64,000 bases of DNA from Cellvibrionaceae bacterium (GCA_021151695.1 JAGKWU010000011.1:1-64000); one strand, 5' to 3'. Counted from the first letter of the stretch, positions 37,169 to 46,294 are shown. The notes: generated by a model from the sequence alone, not told the origin. Numbers and translations: made by a program.

Positions 37169-38794
37169 ATGCGCGTGCCAAGCATTAACAGGGATTCCCC
37201 ACATATGCACAACAGGGTCTGGCATCACCACCCACTTACCAAACCACAAGCCATTGCACTGACCATAGTACTGGCCGCGGTTGCCATTGGAATGCCTATC
37301 TTCTTCGCTTTGCATCAAGCGCAACTGCAAGGCCTGGACGCCGCTAAAAGCCGCGCCCTCCTCTACGCTCGCGACATAATGCAGCGCTCGGATAAAACCG
37401 CCGACCAGATCACCGCAGGCGTTGCCCGCCTGCTTGGTGACTACCGGGAAACTCCCTGCAGCGACGCCGCCATAGAAGTCATGCGCCAGATTGACCTTAA
37501 CTCCAGCTACATACAGGCCATAGGCCATGTAGAGGGCAACACCCTTGTGTGTTCTTCGCTCGGCATCCAAAATCTTGCCTTGGGCCCAGCCGATTTCGTT
37601 ACCAGCAGTCGCACCAGTTTCCGCACAGATGTTGCCTTTAGTTTTGCCCCTAATGATCGCTTTATAGTGGTGGAGCGAGATGGTATCGCCGCGATTATCC
37701 ATAAGGATTTACCACTGGATATTACCCTCAGCGACGAGGACGTATCTCTCGCCATATTTTCTACCCGCAGTCCGCGACCACTCACTGCGCGAGGTTTTAT
37801 AGCCCCTGCCTGGATTGAGCGACTCGGCGATCACAAAGAAGCGGCCTTTGTCGATCAAGGCCATGTCGTGGCACTGATACATTCCCAACGCTATCTCACT
37901 GTAGCGCTGGCAACTGTGCCGGTGGCCTATGCAAACTCACAGATAAAAGACGTTGCGCTCATGTTGGTTCCTATTGGGCTCATCTCTGGATTGATGGTTG
38001 CACTGGCGATTCTCTATCTCGCTCGCATGCAGCTGTCCGTCACCTCTGTGATGAAAACTGCACTGCGCCGCAAAGAATTTTTCCTGCTCTACCAACCCAT
38101 CGTCGATTTACGCACGGGTACATTTATCGGCGCCGAAGCCCTGATTCGTTGGCGCCGCCCCATCGGGGAAACCATCAACCCGGATCTGTTTATTCCCATG
38201 GCCGAAAAGTCCGGCATCATTCGATTGATCACCCGCTATGTATTGGAAACCGTCGCTGAAGATGCGCGCGATCTTTTTAAAAAGCATCCAGATTTTCATA
38301 TCGCCATAAACCTATCCCATGAAGACATGCAATCCAAAGAGACTGTACGACTCTTGCAAGCGATGAAAAACAAACTGGAGGCAGGCCCACACAACATTAT
38401 TGTTGAATCTACTGAGCGCGGCCTGATCAATACCAGCCTTGCACAGGAAATTATTCGCGACATACATGCCTGCGATATCAACATCGCCATAGACGATTTT
38501 GGTACCGGCTATTCAAGCCTTTCCTATTTGCAGACACTGGATCTGGATTTACTCAAAATTGATAAATCGTTTGTGGATACCATAGGCACCGAAGCAGTCA
38601 CTGGCCAGGTGATCAACCACATCATCAAGATGAGCAAAGATTTGAAATTTGAAATGATTGCGGAGGGAGTGGAGACACAAGCACAAGCCGATTTTTTACG
38701 CGAGCAAGGCGTGGAGTACGCGCAGGGCTGGCTGTTTGGAAAACCTATGCCTCTACCGGATTTGATTCGTAAACTGGATGCACCGCAAAAATAA
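37169..38794 (+). CDS. CSS-motif/EAL c-di-GMP phosphodiesterase
   Basis: The 541-residue inner-membrane protein has two helices (about 27-48 and 262-285) bracketing a periplasmic CSS-motif domain. This carries Cys97 and C128-S-S130, which in this family form a redox-sensitive disulfide controlling activity. A C-terminal EAL domain follows, with GAEALIRWRR (E323-A-L325), the metal/catalytic residues in AIDDFGTGYSSLSYL and LLKIDKSFVDTI, and EGVETQAQADFL. All key EAL residues appear present, so c-di-GMP hydrolysis to pGpG is likely. An ATG at 37205 with AGGG upstream is an alternative start. It is transcribed separately from opgGH. Confidence 0.93.
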   Translation: MRVPSINRDSPHMHNRVWHHHPLTKPQAIALTIVLAAVAIGMPIFFALHQAQLQGLDAAKSRALLYARDIMQRSDKTADQITAGVARLLGDYRETPCSDAAIEVMRQIDLNSSYIQAIGHVEGNTLVCSSLGIQNLALGPADFVTSSRTSFRTDVAFSFAPNDRFIVVERDGIAAIIHKDLPLDITLSDEDVSLAIFSTRSPRPLTARGFIAPAWIERLGDHKEAAFVDQGHVVALIHSQRYLTVALATVPVAYANSQIKDVALMLVPIGLISGLMVALAILYLARMQLSVTSVMKTALRRKEFFLLYQPIVDLRTGTFIGAEALIRWRRPIGETINPDLFIPMAEKSGIIRLITRYVLETVAEDARDLFKKHPDFHIAINLSHEDMQSKETVRLLQAMKNKLEAGPHNIIVESTERGLINTSLAQEIIRDIHACDINIAIDDFGTGYSSLSYLQTLDLDLLKIDKSFVDTIGTEAVTGQVINHIIKMSKDLKFEMIAEGVETQAQADFLREQGVEYAQGWLFGKPMPLPDLIRKLDAPQK

Positions 38795-38801
38795 AAGCCA
38801 T

Positions 38802-38841
38802 AAAAAAAGCTCCCTGGAATTATTCCCTAGGGAGCTTTTTT
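38802..38841. terminator. Bidirectional terminator
   Basis: A long hairpin AAAAAAGCTCCCT/AGGGAGCTTTTTT contains an inner GGAA/TTCC stem and is flanked by A and T runs on both sides. It sits between the convergent EAL gene and the MFS permease gene and can serve both. Confidence 0.93.
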
Positions 38842-38853
38842 AATTCAAACAAC

Positions 38854-40071
38854 TTAGTGCTTCAGCTGATCCGCCGATACCTTTTCATCTTTAAAGGCCA
38901 CCAGGAAGAACACCAGAATAGCGCCGGCAATACCAGCAGGAATTAACCAGATATTTGTCCAGGCATGACCGCCCTGGATAACATACTGATCGCTGATCTT
39001 ACCCGCCAAACTGAAACCAATCAGCATACCTACACCGTAGGTCGCCAACGTAATCAGGCCCTGGGCTGCACTTTTGATTTTTTCGCCGGCTTTGAAGTTA
39101 GTGTAAATTTGGCCGGTAACAAAGAAGAAGTCGTAGCAGATACCATGCAACACAATACCCAAAATCAACATCCACATTTTATCGCCAGCATCGCCATAGG
39201 CGAATAACACATAGCGCAATACCCAAGCCGCCATTCCCACTAACAGCGAAATTTTAATGCCGAAGCGACCAATAAAAATTGGCAGCAGCAGCATAAACAG
39301 GGTTTCAGAAACCTGGCCGTAAGACATCTTGGCCGCCGCGTTGGCAACGCCCACTTCGTTCAAAAACAGGTTGGCGTTTTGGTAGTAGAAGGCGAGCGGG
39401 ATACAAATCAAAATTGAAGCAATAAAGAAAATCAGGTAGCGAGTATCTTTCAGCAAACCAATCGCATCCAGGCCGAGAATATCGCGCATGCTGACCTTGG
39501 AGCTTTTATCCGCCGCCGGAGGCGTGTGCGGTAAGAAGAAACTCAATACACCCAATGCCGCCGACGCAACTGCAGCCATTTGGAAAGTAAGTTTCAGCAA
39601 GTTTTGCGATTCCCAATTCAAATAGCCAATCAACATGCCCGCCACAATCCAGCCGATTGTGCCGAATACACGGATTTGCGAGAACTGCGTGGAAGGATCA
39701 CTCAAATGACGGAAGGCTACAGAGTTCACCAACGCCAGCGTAGGCATATAGAGCAGCATGTAAATGAAAATATGCGGATAGAACATATCAAAGCTGTCTG
39801 AGGTCGCTGCAAACCACAAGAGCGCAGCGCCAATCAAATGCAACACACCGAGAATTTTTTGCGCGGCAAAAAAACGGTCAGCAATCAAGCCGATAATAAA
39901 AGGCGCAACAATGGCACCTATGGCTTGGGTATTGTAAGCCGCGCCCGTTTGCGCGCCGGTAGCATTAAACGCTTTGGAGAGGAAGGTGCCCATAGTGACG
40001 AACCAGGAGCCCCAAATAAAAAACTCCAGAAACATCATGGTGGATAGTTTTAGCCGAAGCGACATATTCAT
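38854..40071 (-). CDS. MFS permease, nucleoside:H+ symporter-like (NupG family)
   Basis: The 405-residue, 12-helix inner-membrane transporter begins LRLKLSTMMFLEFFIWGSWF, a signature of the NupG/XapB family. Further segments are FIIGLIADRFFAAQKILGVL, RVFGTIGWIVAGMLIGYLNW and GICYDFFFVTGQIYT. Members outside the enterics often sit next to sugar dehydrogenases and isomerases and probably move sugars or sugar derivatives instead of nucleosides. Here it lies downstream of a Gfo/Idh/MocA oxidoreductase and a TIM-barrel isomerase on the same strand, which supports a carbohydrate role. Its true substrate cannot be read from the sequence. Confidence 0.88.
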   Translation of the reverse strand: MNMSLRLKLSTMMFLEFFIWGSWFVTMGTFLSKAFNATGAQTGAAYNTQAIGAIVAPFIIGLIADRFFAAQKILGVLHLIGAALLWFAATSDSFDMFYPHIFIYMLLYMPTLALVNSVAFRHLSDPSTQFSQIRVFGTIGWIVAGMLIGYLNWESQNLLKLTFQMAAVASAALGVLSFFLPHTPPAADKSSKVSMRDILGLDAIGLLKDTRYLIFFIASILICIPLAFYYQNANLFLNEVGVANAAAKMSYGQVSETLFMLLLPIFIGRFGIKISLLVGMAAWVLRYVLFAYGDAGDKMWMLILGIVLHGICYDFFFVTGQIYTNFKAGEKIKSAAQGLITLATYGVGMLIGFSLAGKISDQYVIQGGHAWTNIWLIPAGIAGAILVFFLVAFKDEKVSADQLKH

Positions 40072-40169
40072 AAGTCTTTACCTTGTTATTAGTGGCCGTT
40101 ACACGCTTATTATAGAAATCATTGCGCTTTTGTCGCACAGTCCCTGTGCATTGAAGCGGAATATCTGGA

Positions 40170-41309
40170 TTAGAGTTTAGTCCAGGTTCCGTCGTTGCGG
40201 GCAGAGCTTAACACCGCGTCGATAAAACGCATACCATCCACACCCGTTTCTATATTGGGCACCCAATCCTGCAGGAAGTGACGCTCGCCAGCCTCGTGCG
40301 CGATGATGATATCGGCAATGTCTTTGTACAAATTCGCAAATCCTTCGAGATAACCCTCAGGGTGACCACCAGGCACACGCATACCACGCGCGGCAATCTC
40401 GCTGCCGATATCGCCGCGACGAGTGATGCGCTGATGCGGCTTATTCAATTCGGCAAACCACAACTCATTAGGCGTTTCTTGTGCCCAGGTAATGCTGGCT
40501 TGATCCCCAAACACGCGGATGCGCAAACCATTCTCGCAACCCGGCGCCACCTGGCTGGCCCAGAGCATACCCTTGGCACCGCCATCAAAACGCAACAGCA
40601 CATGGGCGTTGTCGTCCACCAGGCGACCATCAACAAAACTACTGATATCCGCATTCACACTGGTCACTTTTTGCTGCGCGATAAATTGCGCGAGCTGGAA
40701 TGCGTGAGTGCCAATATCTCCCAAACAACCCGCGCCGGTTTTCGCTGGATCAGTTCGCCATGAAGCCTGCTTGTTATCGGGGGCTGCGGCTTGCGTCAGC
40801 CATTCTTGCGGATATTCCACCTGCACAATACGCAGCTTGCCCAACTTGCCCTGTTCTACTAATTCACGCGCATAGCGTACTAATGGATAGCCACTGTAGT
40901 TGTGCGTCAATGCAAAAAAGCCTTTGCTGGATTTCACAACCTTTTCCAATTCCTGCGCCTCTTCCAGCGTGCGTGTAACAGGCTTGTCGCAAATCACATG
41001 CAGGCCAGCTTCAAGGCAAGCTTTAGCAACGGGAAAGTGCATATGATTAGGTGTAACGATTACCACCGCTTGAATACCATCAGGGCGCTTCGCCTCTTCC
41101 GTCAACATTTCCTGATAAGAGCCGTAAGCGCGATCAGCAGCTACGTGGAGATCTGCTGCCGACAATTTTGAATTTTCAGGATTCGACGAAAAAGCACCGG
41201 CGACCAATTCAAATCGATCATCCATACGCGCGGCGATACGATGCACCGCACCGATAAAAGCACCGCGGCCACCGCCGACCATTGCATAGCGAATTTTTGG
41301 AGTAGTCAT
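40170..41309 (-). CDS. Gfo/Idh/MocA-family oxidoreductase
   Basis: The 379-residue NAD(P)-dependent dehydrogenase has an N-terminal Rossmann fold with the dinucleotide motif YAMVGGGRGAFIG and the family motif CDKPVTRTLEEAQEL containing the conserved Lys. The C-terminal alpha/beta domain has GDIGTHAFQLAQF, carrying the catalytic Asp/His pair. Start 41309 was chosen because AGGAAGAGAGTT precedes it; the longer frame reads into the upstream repeat. These enzymes oxidise or reduce sugars and inositols. The neighbours (MFS permease, TIM-barrel isomerase) suggest one catabolic pathway. Confidence 0.93.
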   Translation of the reverse strand: MTTPKIRYAMVGGGRGAFIGAVHRIAARMDDRFELVAGAFSSNPENSKLSAADLHVAADRAYGSYQEMLTEEAKRPDGIQAVVIVTPNHMHFPVAKACLEAGLHVICDKPVTRTLEEAQELEKVVKSSKGFFALTHNYSGYPLVRYARELVEQGKLGKLRIVQVEYPQEWLTQAAAPDNKQASWRTDPAKTGAGCLGDIGTHAFQLAQFIAQQKVTSVNADISSFVDGRLVDDNAHVLLRFDGGAKGMLWASQVAPGCENGLRIRVFGDQASITWAQETPNELWFAELNKPHQRITRRGDIGSEIAARGMRVPGGHPEGYLEGFANLYKDIADIIIAHEAGERHFLQDWVPNIETGVDGMRFIDAVLSSARNDGTWTKL

Positions 41310-41334
41310 AACTCTCTTCCTATAAAAATTATAT

Positions 41335-41590
41335 CTAGAGGCACCAAGACGGGGCCCCATTTGAGCGCCCCGAGCACTGGAAGAAATTTGGTGGCAAACG
41401 CGCAGGAAGTGCGTTTGAGTGACGTCGAGCCATGGATGGCTCGTCGGAACGACAGCAAATTTCTGAAGCGCGCAGGAAAAGGCGCGATTGTGGGGTCGCC
41501 TTTCTTTGGGTTACTTTTCTTTGGCGAGACAAAGAAAAGTGACTCGCCCAGGAGGGCGAAACAAAATCTACAAAATAAAATGGTTATGTT
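41335..41590. repeat. Probable dispersed non-coding repeat
   Basis: These 250 bases between two genes of the sugar cluster have a composition unlike either neighbour. They contain GGGGTCGCCTTTCTTTGGG, TTACTTTTCTTTGGCGAGAC and AAAGAAAAGTGACTCGCCC in succession, which together form an imperfect inverted arrangement (TTTTCTTTGGCGAG against CTCGCC and AAAGAAAAGT). Similar segments ending in a pseudo-coding KEKSDSPRRA-like frame recur in many proteobacterial genomes, as I remember them. Short frames across it on both strands are not credible genes. No other copy is in this window. Confidence 0.6.
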
Positions 41591-41604
41591 TTAAAAAATA
41601 CAAT

Positions 41605-42660
41605 TTATTTCAAACCCAAAATCCGACGATTAGCTGCATCATCAGTACCGGCATTCGCGAAATCATCAAACGCACGCTCAGTTACTTTAATAATATGCTT
41701 CGCAATAAACGGAGCACCTTCTGCCGCCCCCACTTCCGGATGCTTCAAACAACACTCCCATTCCAACACCGCCCAACCTTCATAATTGTAAGCAGCAAAT
41801 TTGGAAAAAATCTGGCTGAAATCAACCTGGCCATCGCCCAATGAACGGAAGCGACCAGCGCGATCAACCCAGTTTTCGTAGCCACCGTAAACACCCTGCT
41901 GCGCCGAGGAATTAAATTCCGCATCTTTGACATGGAACATTTTGATGCGATCGTGATAGCGATCAATGAAGCCGAGGTAGTCGAGTTGCTGTAATACAAA
42001 GTGCGATGGATCGAACAAAATATTGCAGCGCGGGTGATTGTTGACTGCCTTCAGGAAACGTTCAAAGGTTGCGCCATCGTGCAAGTCTTCACCGGGATGA
42101 ATTTCATAACACACATCAACACCAGCCTTTTCAAATGCATCCAGAATTGGCATCCAGCGCTTGGCCAGTTCCGCAAAGCCGGTATCCACCAAACCAGCGG
42201 GACGCTGGGGCCATGGATACAAATAGGGCCAAAGCAACGCTCCGGAGAAAGTCGCGTGGGCTTTAAGACCAAGGTTTTTACTCGCCTGCGCCGCCAGCAT
42301 TAATTGTTCAACTGCCCAGGCCTGACGAGCAATAGGATTACCGCGCACAGACTCAGGCGCAAAACCATCAAACATTTCATCGTAAGCAGGATGTACCGCG
42401 ACCAATTGCCCTTGCAAGTGGGTAGACAACTCGGTCACCACCAAACCATGCTTGGCCAAGGTTGCTTGCAATTGCGCGCAATACTCGGTGCTGGCAGCCG
42501 CTTTTTCGAGATCGAAAACACGCTTGTCCCACGTGGGAATTTGCACACCTTTAAAACCCAGGCTGGCAACCCAACCGGCAATACTATCAAGGGTGTTGAA
42601 GGGTGGGGTATCGCTTAGAAATTGAGCGAGAAAAATGGCGGGGCCTTTCAGCGTTCTCAT
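41605..42660 (-). CDS. Sugar phosphate isomerase/epimerase family protein
   Basis: The 351-residue TIM-barrel protein belongs to the AP-endonuclease-2/xylose-isomerase-like superfamily. Candidate metal ligands occur in order: Glu in VCYEIHPGEDLHDGATF, Asp and His in ILFDPSHFVLQQ, His and Asp in KMFHVKDAEF, and Glu in GWAVLEWECC. The start at 42660 is preceded by GGAGGTTCCC; the four extra upstream codons are probably not used. It is the first gene of the minus-strand sugar cluster. The likely reaction is isomerisation or epimerisation, or 3-keto-sugar processing together with the oxidoreductase, but the substrate is unknown. Confidence 0.9.
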   Translation of the reverse strand: MRTLKGPAIFLAQFLSDTPPFNTLDSIAGWVASLGFKGVQIPTWDKRVFDLEKAAASTEYCAQLQATLAKHGLVVTELSTHLQGQLVAVHPAYDEMFDGFAPESVRGNPIARQAWAVEQLMLAAQASKNLGLKAHATFSGALLWPYLYPWPQRPAGLVDTGFAELAKRWMPILDAFEKAGVDVCYEIHPGEDLHDGATFERFLKAVNNHPRCNILFDPSHFVLQQLDYLGFIDRYHDRIKMFHVKDAEFNSSAQQGVYGGYENWVDRAGRFRSLGDGQVDFSQIFSKFAAYNYEGWAVLEWECCLKHPEVGAAEGAPFIAKHIIKVTERAFDDFANAGTDDAANRRILGLK

Positions 42661-42876
42661 GGGAACCTCCATCGCTATAGTTATGGGCTTTGCGCCCGAT
42701 TATGCCCAGAGCAAAGATACGAATGCAAGGTACCGGTTTTCGCGCCATCCAAGGGGTTAATTTTTGTTAATTACAATTTGAAAGTGTTAGAACAGCGAAC
42801 AGGAAGGGAATCTACTGCGATGGCAAATATGACAAAACAAGCGAGGTCTCCCGACGCCGCTTGTCTATACAGCAAA

Positions 42877-43497
42877 CTAAACACGCGGTCTGGGACGCGC
42901 CACCAATATACTCATAATTCCCGCCAACAAGAGCCATACAGCATTAGGTTCAATTACATTGACGGGCAGCGCATCAAAATAACAAGGCACGGCAGCAGTA
43001 AAATCTACAGAGCTACCTTTGAGTTCAAAATAAATCGAGTCAAACCAGGTGCGATGTGCATAGTCAATATTGACCAATGAATCGCCCGCATCAGGGGAAA
43101 AACCACCTTCAAACCACAGCGAAAACAAGGCGGAGTTACCATTGCCATCTTTCATGTGGCCGCGAAAACCAATGCTGGTTATACCATCAACCAATGTGCG
43201 CACTTCGGTGGTTTGGTTCAAGTCCAGATTAAACTCAACACCATTGAGCCCTTCTTTGCAAAAGCCGCCTTTAATAGCGCCCGCAAAAAAACCGACATCG
43301 GTGCGAATATCGGCATCTGCGATGGCATCGTCAATCAAAAGATTGAGCGCACCACCGGTACCCTGATCAATTATTTCAGTTTTGGTTTCATTCCAGATAG
43401 GGAAACTAAAGTCTCCCATGTGCAAATTAACGATTGCAGCTTGAGATGTTTGCGCAAATGAAAAAAGCAGCGCAGCTATTAACAGAACAGGTTTCAT
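42877..43497 (-). CDS. Exported protein with PEP-CTERM-like tail
   Basis: The 206-residue protein has a signal peptide (MKPVLLIAALLFSFAQTSQA) and a beta-rich mature part without recognised domains. Its C-terminus reads VIEPNAVWLLLAGIMSILVA then RPRPRV: a Glu-Pro motif, a hydrophobic helix and a basic end. This is the layout of PEP-CTERM sorting signals read by exosortase/XrtA systems, though the first residue is Ile instead of Pro. No exosortase gene is in the window. It is flanked by AT-rich gaps and is likely a stand-alone gene. Confidence 0.8.
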   Translation of the reverse strand: MKPVLLIAALLFSFAQTSQAAIVNLHMGDFSFPIWNETKTEIIDQGTGGALNLLIDDAIADADIRTDVGFFAGAIKGGFCKEGLNGVEFNLDLNQTTEVRTLVDGITSIGFRGHMKDGNGNSALFSLWFEGGFSPDAGDSLVNIDYAHRTWFDSIYFELKGSSVDFTAAVPCYFDALPVNVIEPNAVWLLLAGIMSILVARPRPRV

Positions 43498-43689
43498 TGT
43501 CTTCTCCCAAAGCAGTTATTGTCCAAATGAACAGGTGCAACTATTCACCTCTCACTTTTCTTATTTCCTTAATTAGTTACGGCCACAATATTTCTGCAAA
43601 CAACAGATATAAAAAAACCTTAGCAGATTCCCTTTTAAACAACTTTAGACGCCAGAGCACACAGAGCCTTCCCGCATAATCTGGGATCA

Positions 43690-43727
43690 AGGGGCCTCCA
43701 CTTATCTTACGTAGTCGGCCCCTCGAA
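43690..43727 (-). terminator. Possible terminator hairpin downstream of the OmpA-like gene
   Basis: The 7-bp stem AGGGGCC/GGCCCCT with a loop of about 21 bases lies some 70-100 bases past the stop of the OmpA-like gene on the minus strand. It has no clear T-run. The rest of the 43498-43793 gap shows no gene. Confidence 0.3.
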
Positions 43728-43793
43728 ATAAATAGCTTATCTATCGAGTATAGACATCAATACGCCATTAATAACGAACAGGTCACAGAGCAA

Positions 43794-45269
43794 TTATTGC
43801 AAACGTTTTACCAGCTCCACGCGACGATTCTTTTGCTTGCCCGCCTCGCTGGTATTGTTGCCAGCCGGAGCATAAGGACCGACGCCCTGGGCCTGCAAAC
43901 GCACAGCAGGGATTTTGTAAACGTTTACCAATTCCGCCACCACTGCTATCGCACGCTGACGCGATAATTCAAGATTAGCAGCGCCCGCTCCGGTATCGTC
44001 TGTGTGGCCCACCACATAAAGCAACAAGTCTTTATTTTTTGTTAGCAATTGCGCAATCGCATCGAGCGTCGGCTTTGATTCAGACTTCACTACCGCCTTT
44101 CCTGTATCAAAATAAATGCCATAAATCAGCGCCTTGCCGTCGGCATCAATTTGTGACTTCAGTGAATCCGCATCAACTTTTATTAAATTGGTAACCATGG
44201 CCTTGGTTTGCAGGATAAGCTGTTGTACCCCCACTTCACTCTCGTAAGCACCAATAAAAAAAGCAGCGTAAATATCACCAGTGTCTGCTGCCTTTTTTGC
44301 AACTACATAATATGCTTTGCGGTAGTAATTATAGACGGCGTTATTGGGAGATATTTTTTCACCTAACTCAGACGCGTTTCTGTCACCACCACACTCGTCC
44401 AACTCACACTTGGATAACACTGTAAAACCAGCCTTGCTCAAGGCTTGCTTATAGTTTTCGTAGACTTTTAATGTAGATACATCTCCAATAGTGTATGAAT
44501 ACCGCCATAAATCCCCCGTTGCATTCAACGGTGCTTTGTCTGTAGCGGTTGGCGCGGCAGGAATAGCATAAGCTTCCGAATCTGCGTGCTGCATCCGACT
44601 CAATTTCGCACCTGGGTAGCGCGCAAATAATTTGTGATCGCGAGCCAATTCCTCGGCACTAGCGTTCTCTACCGGCGCCGTGGCAGATCCTTTGGCGAGC
44701 GCAGCAGCATCAACCTTGATGAGATTGTTATCGGGCGTAACCGCATCAGAAATTATTTGTTGTACCGCAACATCGCTTTCATAAGCACCTATAAACCAGG
44801 CTGCATATGCTTTTCCTTTCGGAGTTTGCTTTTCGCCCAAGAAATAATAAGGGTTTCGGTAAAAGTTATAGACGCTGCCACGTGCGGAAATCAACTCCCC
44901 CAATTCGATGGCCTGCTGGGTGGTCCCACAAGATTCCAGCTGACAGGAAAAAATAATATTGAAGCCCAGCTTTTTTGCAGCCTCCAGATAATTTTCGTAG
45001 ACCTTTAAGCTGGATACATCTTTGATTTGGTAATAGTTCTGCCACAAATCACCTTTGGTTTCTACGCGCTTATAAACGAATGGCTTGTTTGTAATATCAA
45101 GAATGGATGCGGGCAAATCAAAGGGCTCATAGGCCCGGCGCAGCGTTGCGCTGAGCTCCGCCTTTGGGTAGGGCTGGATCATGGGATGATCGGCCTTATC
45201 AGATGCGAAACCCAACGGCGAAAATGCCAGCGCCATTGCTGACAATAAAAAACCTGTGCGGCGAGCCAT
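43794..45269 (-). CDS. OmpA-family protein with duplicated N-terminal module
   Basis: The 491-residue exported protein has a signal peptide of about 22 residues (ending PLGFAS). Two consecutive modules of about 170 residues are clear internal duplicates. Both share GDLW followed by Y-x-I-x-DVS-x-LKVYENY, a two-cysteine segment with CG, LGE-x-IS and a closing AYA/IYAA-W/F-FIGAYES motif. They resemble the DUF4892 family found beside OmpA domains. The C-terminal OmpA domain (GIYFDTGKAVVKSESKPTLD, YVVGHTDDTGAG, LSRQRAIAVVAELV, KQKNRRVELV) binds peptidoglycan. AAAGGAGATTTAT precedes the chosen ATG. It is probably an outer-membrane or periplasmic structural protein. Confidence 0.88.
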   Translation of the reverse strand: MARRTGFLLSAMALAFSPLGFASDKADHPMIQPYPKAELSATLRRAYEPFDLPASILDITNKPFVYKRVETKGDLWQNYYQIKDVSSLKVYENYLEAAKKLGFNIIFSCQLESCGTTQQAIELGELISARGSVYNFYRNPYYFLGEKQTPKGKAYAAWFIGAYESDVAVQQIISDAVTPDNNLIKVDAAALAKGSATAPVENASAEELARDHKLFARYPGAKLSRMQHADSEAYAIPAAPTATDKAPLNATGDLWRYSYTIGDVSTLKVYENYKQALSKAGFTVLSKCELDECGGDRNASELGEKISPNNAVYNYYRKAYYVVAKKAADTGDIYAAFFIGAYESEVGVQQLILQTKAMVTNLIKVDADSLKSQIDADGKALIYGIYFDTGKAVVKSESKPTLDAIAQLLTKNKDLLLYVVGHTDDTGAGAANLELSRQRAIAVVAELVNVYKIPAVRLQAQGVGPYAPAGNNTSEAGKQKNRRVELVKRLQ

Positions 45270-45308
45270 ATAAATCTCCTTTTGTGAATTAATTTGAATG
45301 CTTACCAA

Positions 45309-45613
45309 GCGGATGAGAGGCCAAGCCTAGCCCCGACAGCTGAATGATTTATGAATATCATGGTAGCCCATACAGAAACGAGAAGCCGTTAACAACAAGG
45401 CATAATCCAAATACAAACAAACCTATTTCGTGACAATAGAGCACAAGCACGGATGCAAACCATCTACACCTCAGAGTTGGATAAGCTCATGATGAAATCC
45501 CGATAGTGGCTTTTATATTTATTAGCGCCCGATTAACCCTATGTTTTAGTGGTACAAAAAAACAGTCACCTCTCTCGAAGCAACTGTTTTTTGATTCAAA
45601 AAAAATCCAGCAG
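45309..45613. other. Intergenic region without genes
   Basis: This gap of about 305 bases lies between the OmpA-like gene (start at its left) and the small barrel gene (stop at its right), both on the minus strand. It holds the terminator described at 45555-45592. The promoter of the OmpA-like gene should also be here, but I cannot assign boxes. An overlapping 92-codon plus frame (45506-45784) runs through the terminator and is not credible. Confidence 0.5.
45555..45592 (-). terminator. Rho-independent terminator of the barrel gene
   Basis: On the minus strand AAAAACAGT pairs with ACTGTTTTT across a loop of about 16 bases, followed by a TTTTTTTGT run. It lies about 20-60 bases after the stop codon of the outer-membrane protein gene. 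Confidence 0.7.
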
Positions 45614-46099
45614 TTAATTAAAGTAGAACTTAATGCCGACCCTGCCTCTGGTTGTTGTCGTATTCGCACTATCGAAAGAGTTAATCGAGTCACTATTAAG
45701 GTGGTTGTACTCCACAGCAACTTCGCCACCCACAGAAAAATTCTTTACAGGAAAATATTCAAACCCGAGAACAGGCGCCACTGAATAACCGTCAAAATCC
45801 TCTTTATCAGTGTCGCGACCATCAATGTAGCCCACTCGGGCGCCCCAATAGACATCCGTTTGATTGCTTGTTTTTTCGAGTTTAAAAAAACCCGCACCCA
45901 ATTCGGAACGGCGATAGCTCGCATTATCATAGTCGGACTTATAAGCGGACAAATATGGCTCAATACGAAAGCCTTCACTCAAATTGATAGGTGCATAAAT
46001 AGTACTGCTGTCAGACCCAATATTGGCGCCGACACCGAAATCAGCAGCATGCACACTCGCAACAGATGACAACGCAGCAATAGCCAAAAGCTTTTTCAT
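45614..46099 (-). CDS. Small outer-membrane beta-barrel protein
   Basis: The 161-residue protein has a signal peptide (MKKLLAIAALSSVASVHA). The mature part alternates hydrophobic and polar residues in short strands (FRIEPYLSAYKSDYDNASY, VYWGARVGYIDGRDTDKEDF, FSVGGEVAVEYNHL). It ends VGIKFYFN, close to the terminal aromatic signal of barrels assembled by BAM. It is probably an eight-stranded barrel of the OmpW/OmpX-like size class; specific function is unknown. Start 46099 was chosen because GGAATTCTT precedes it and the 18 earlier codons lack signal-peptide character. Confidence 0.82.
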   Translation of the reverse strand: MKKLLAIAALSSVASVHAADFGVGANIGSDSSTIYAPINLSEGFRIEPYLSAYKSDYDNASYRRSELGAGFFKLEKTSNQTDVYWGARVGYIDGRDTDKEDFDGYSVAPVLGFEYFPVKNFSVGGEVAVEYNHLNSDSINSFDSANTTTTRGRVGIKFYFN

Positions 46100-46294
46100 A
46101 AGAATTCCTTGAAATATTAATAGATGAAATGCAACACAACATCTGGTATCCATTGTTGTGCAGGCGGCGCGATTTTGAGGGGAGTTTACTGAATAAAAGC
46201 TGAAGTAGATTTACACGAAAACTAGATTAGTTTTTAAACTTTAGGTGTCTTACGACAACATGATCAAATAACAACCTCGCACGAGCACTAATAA

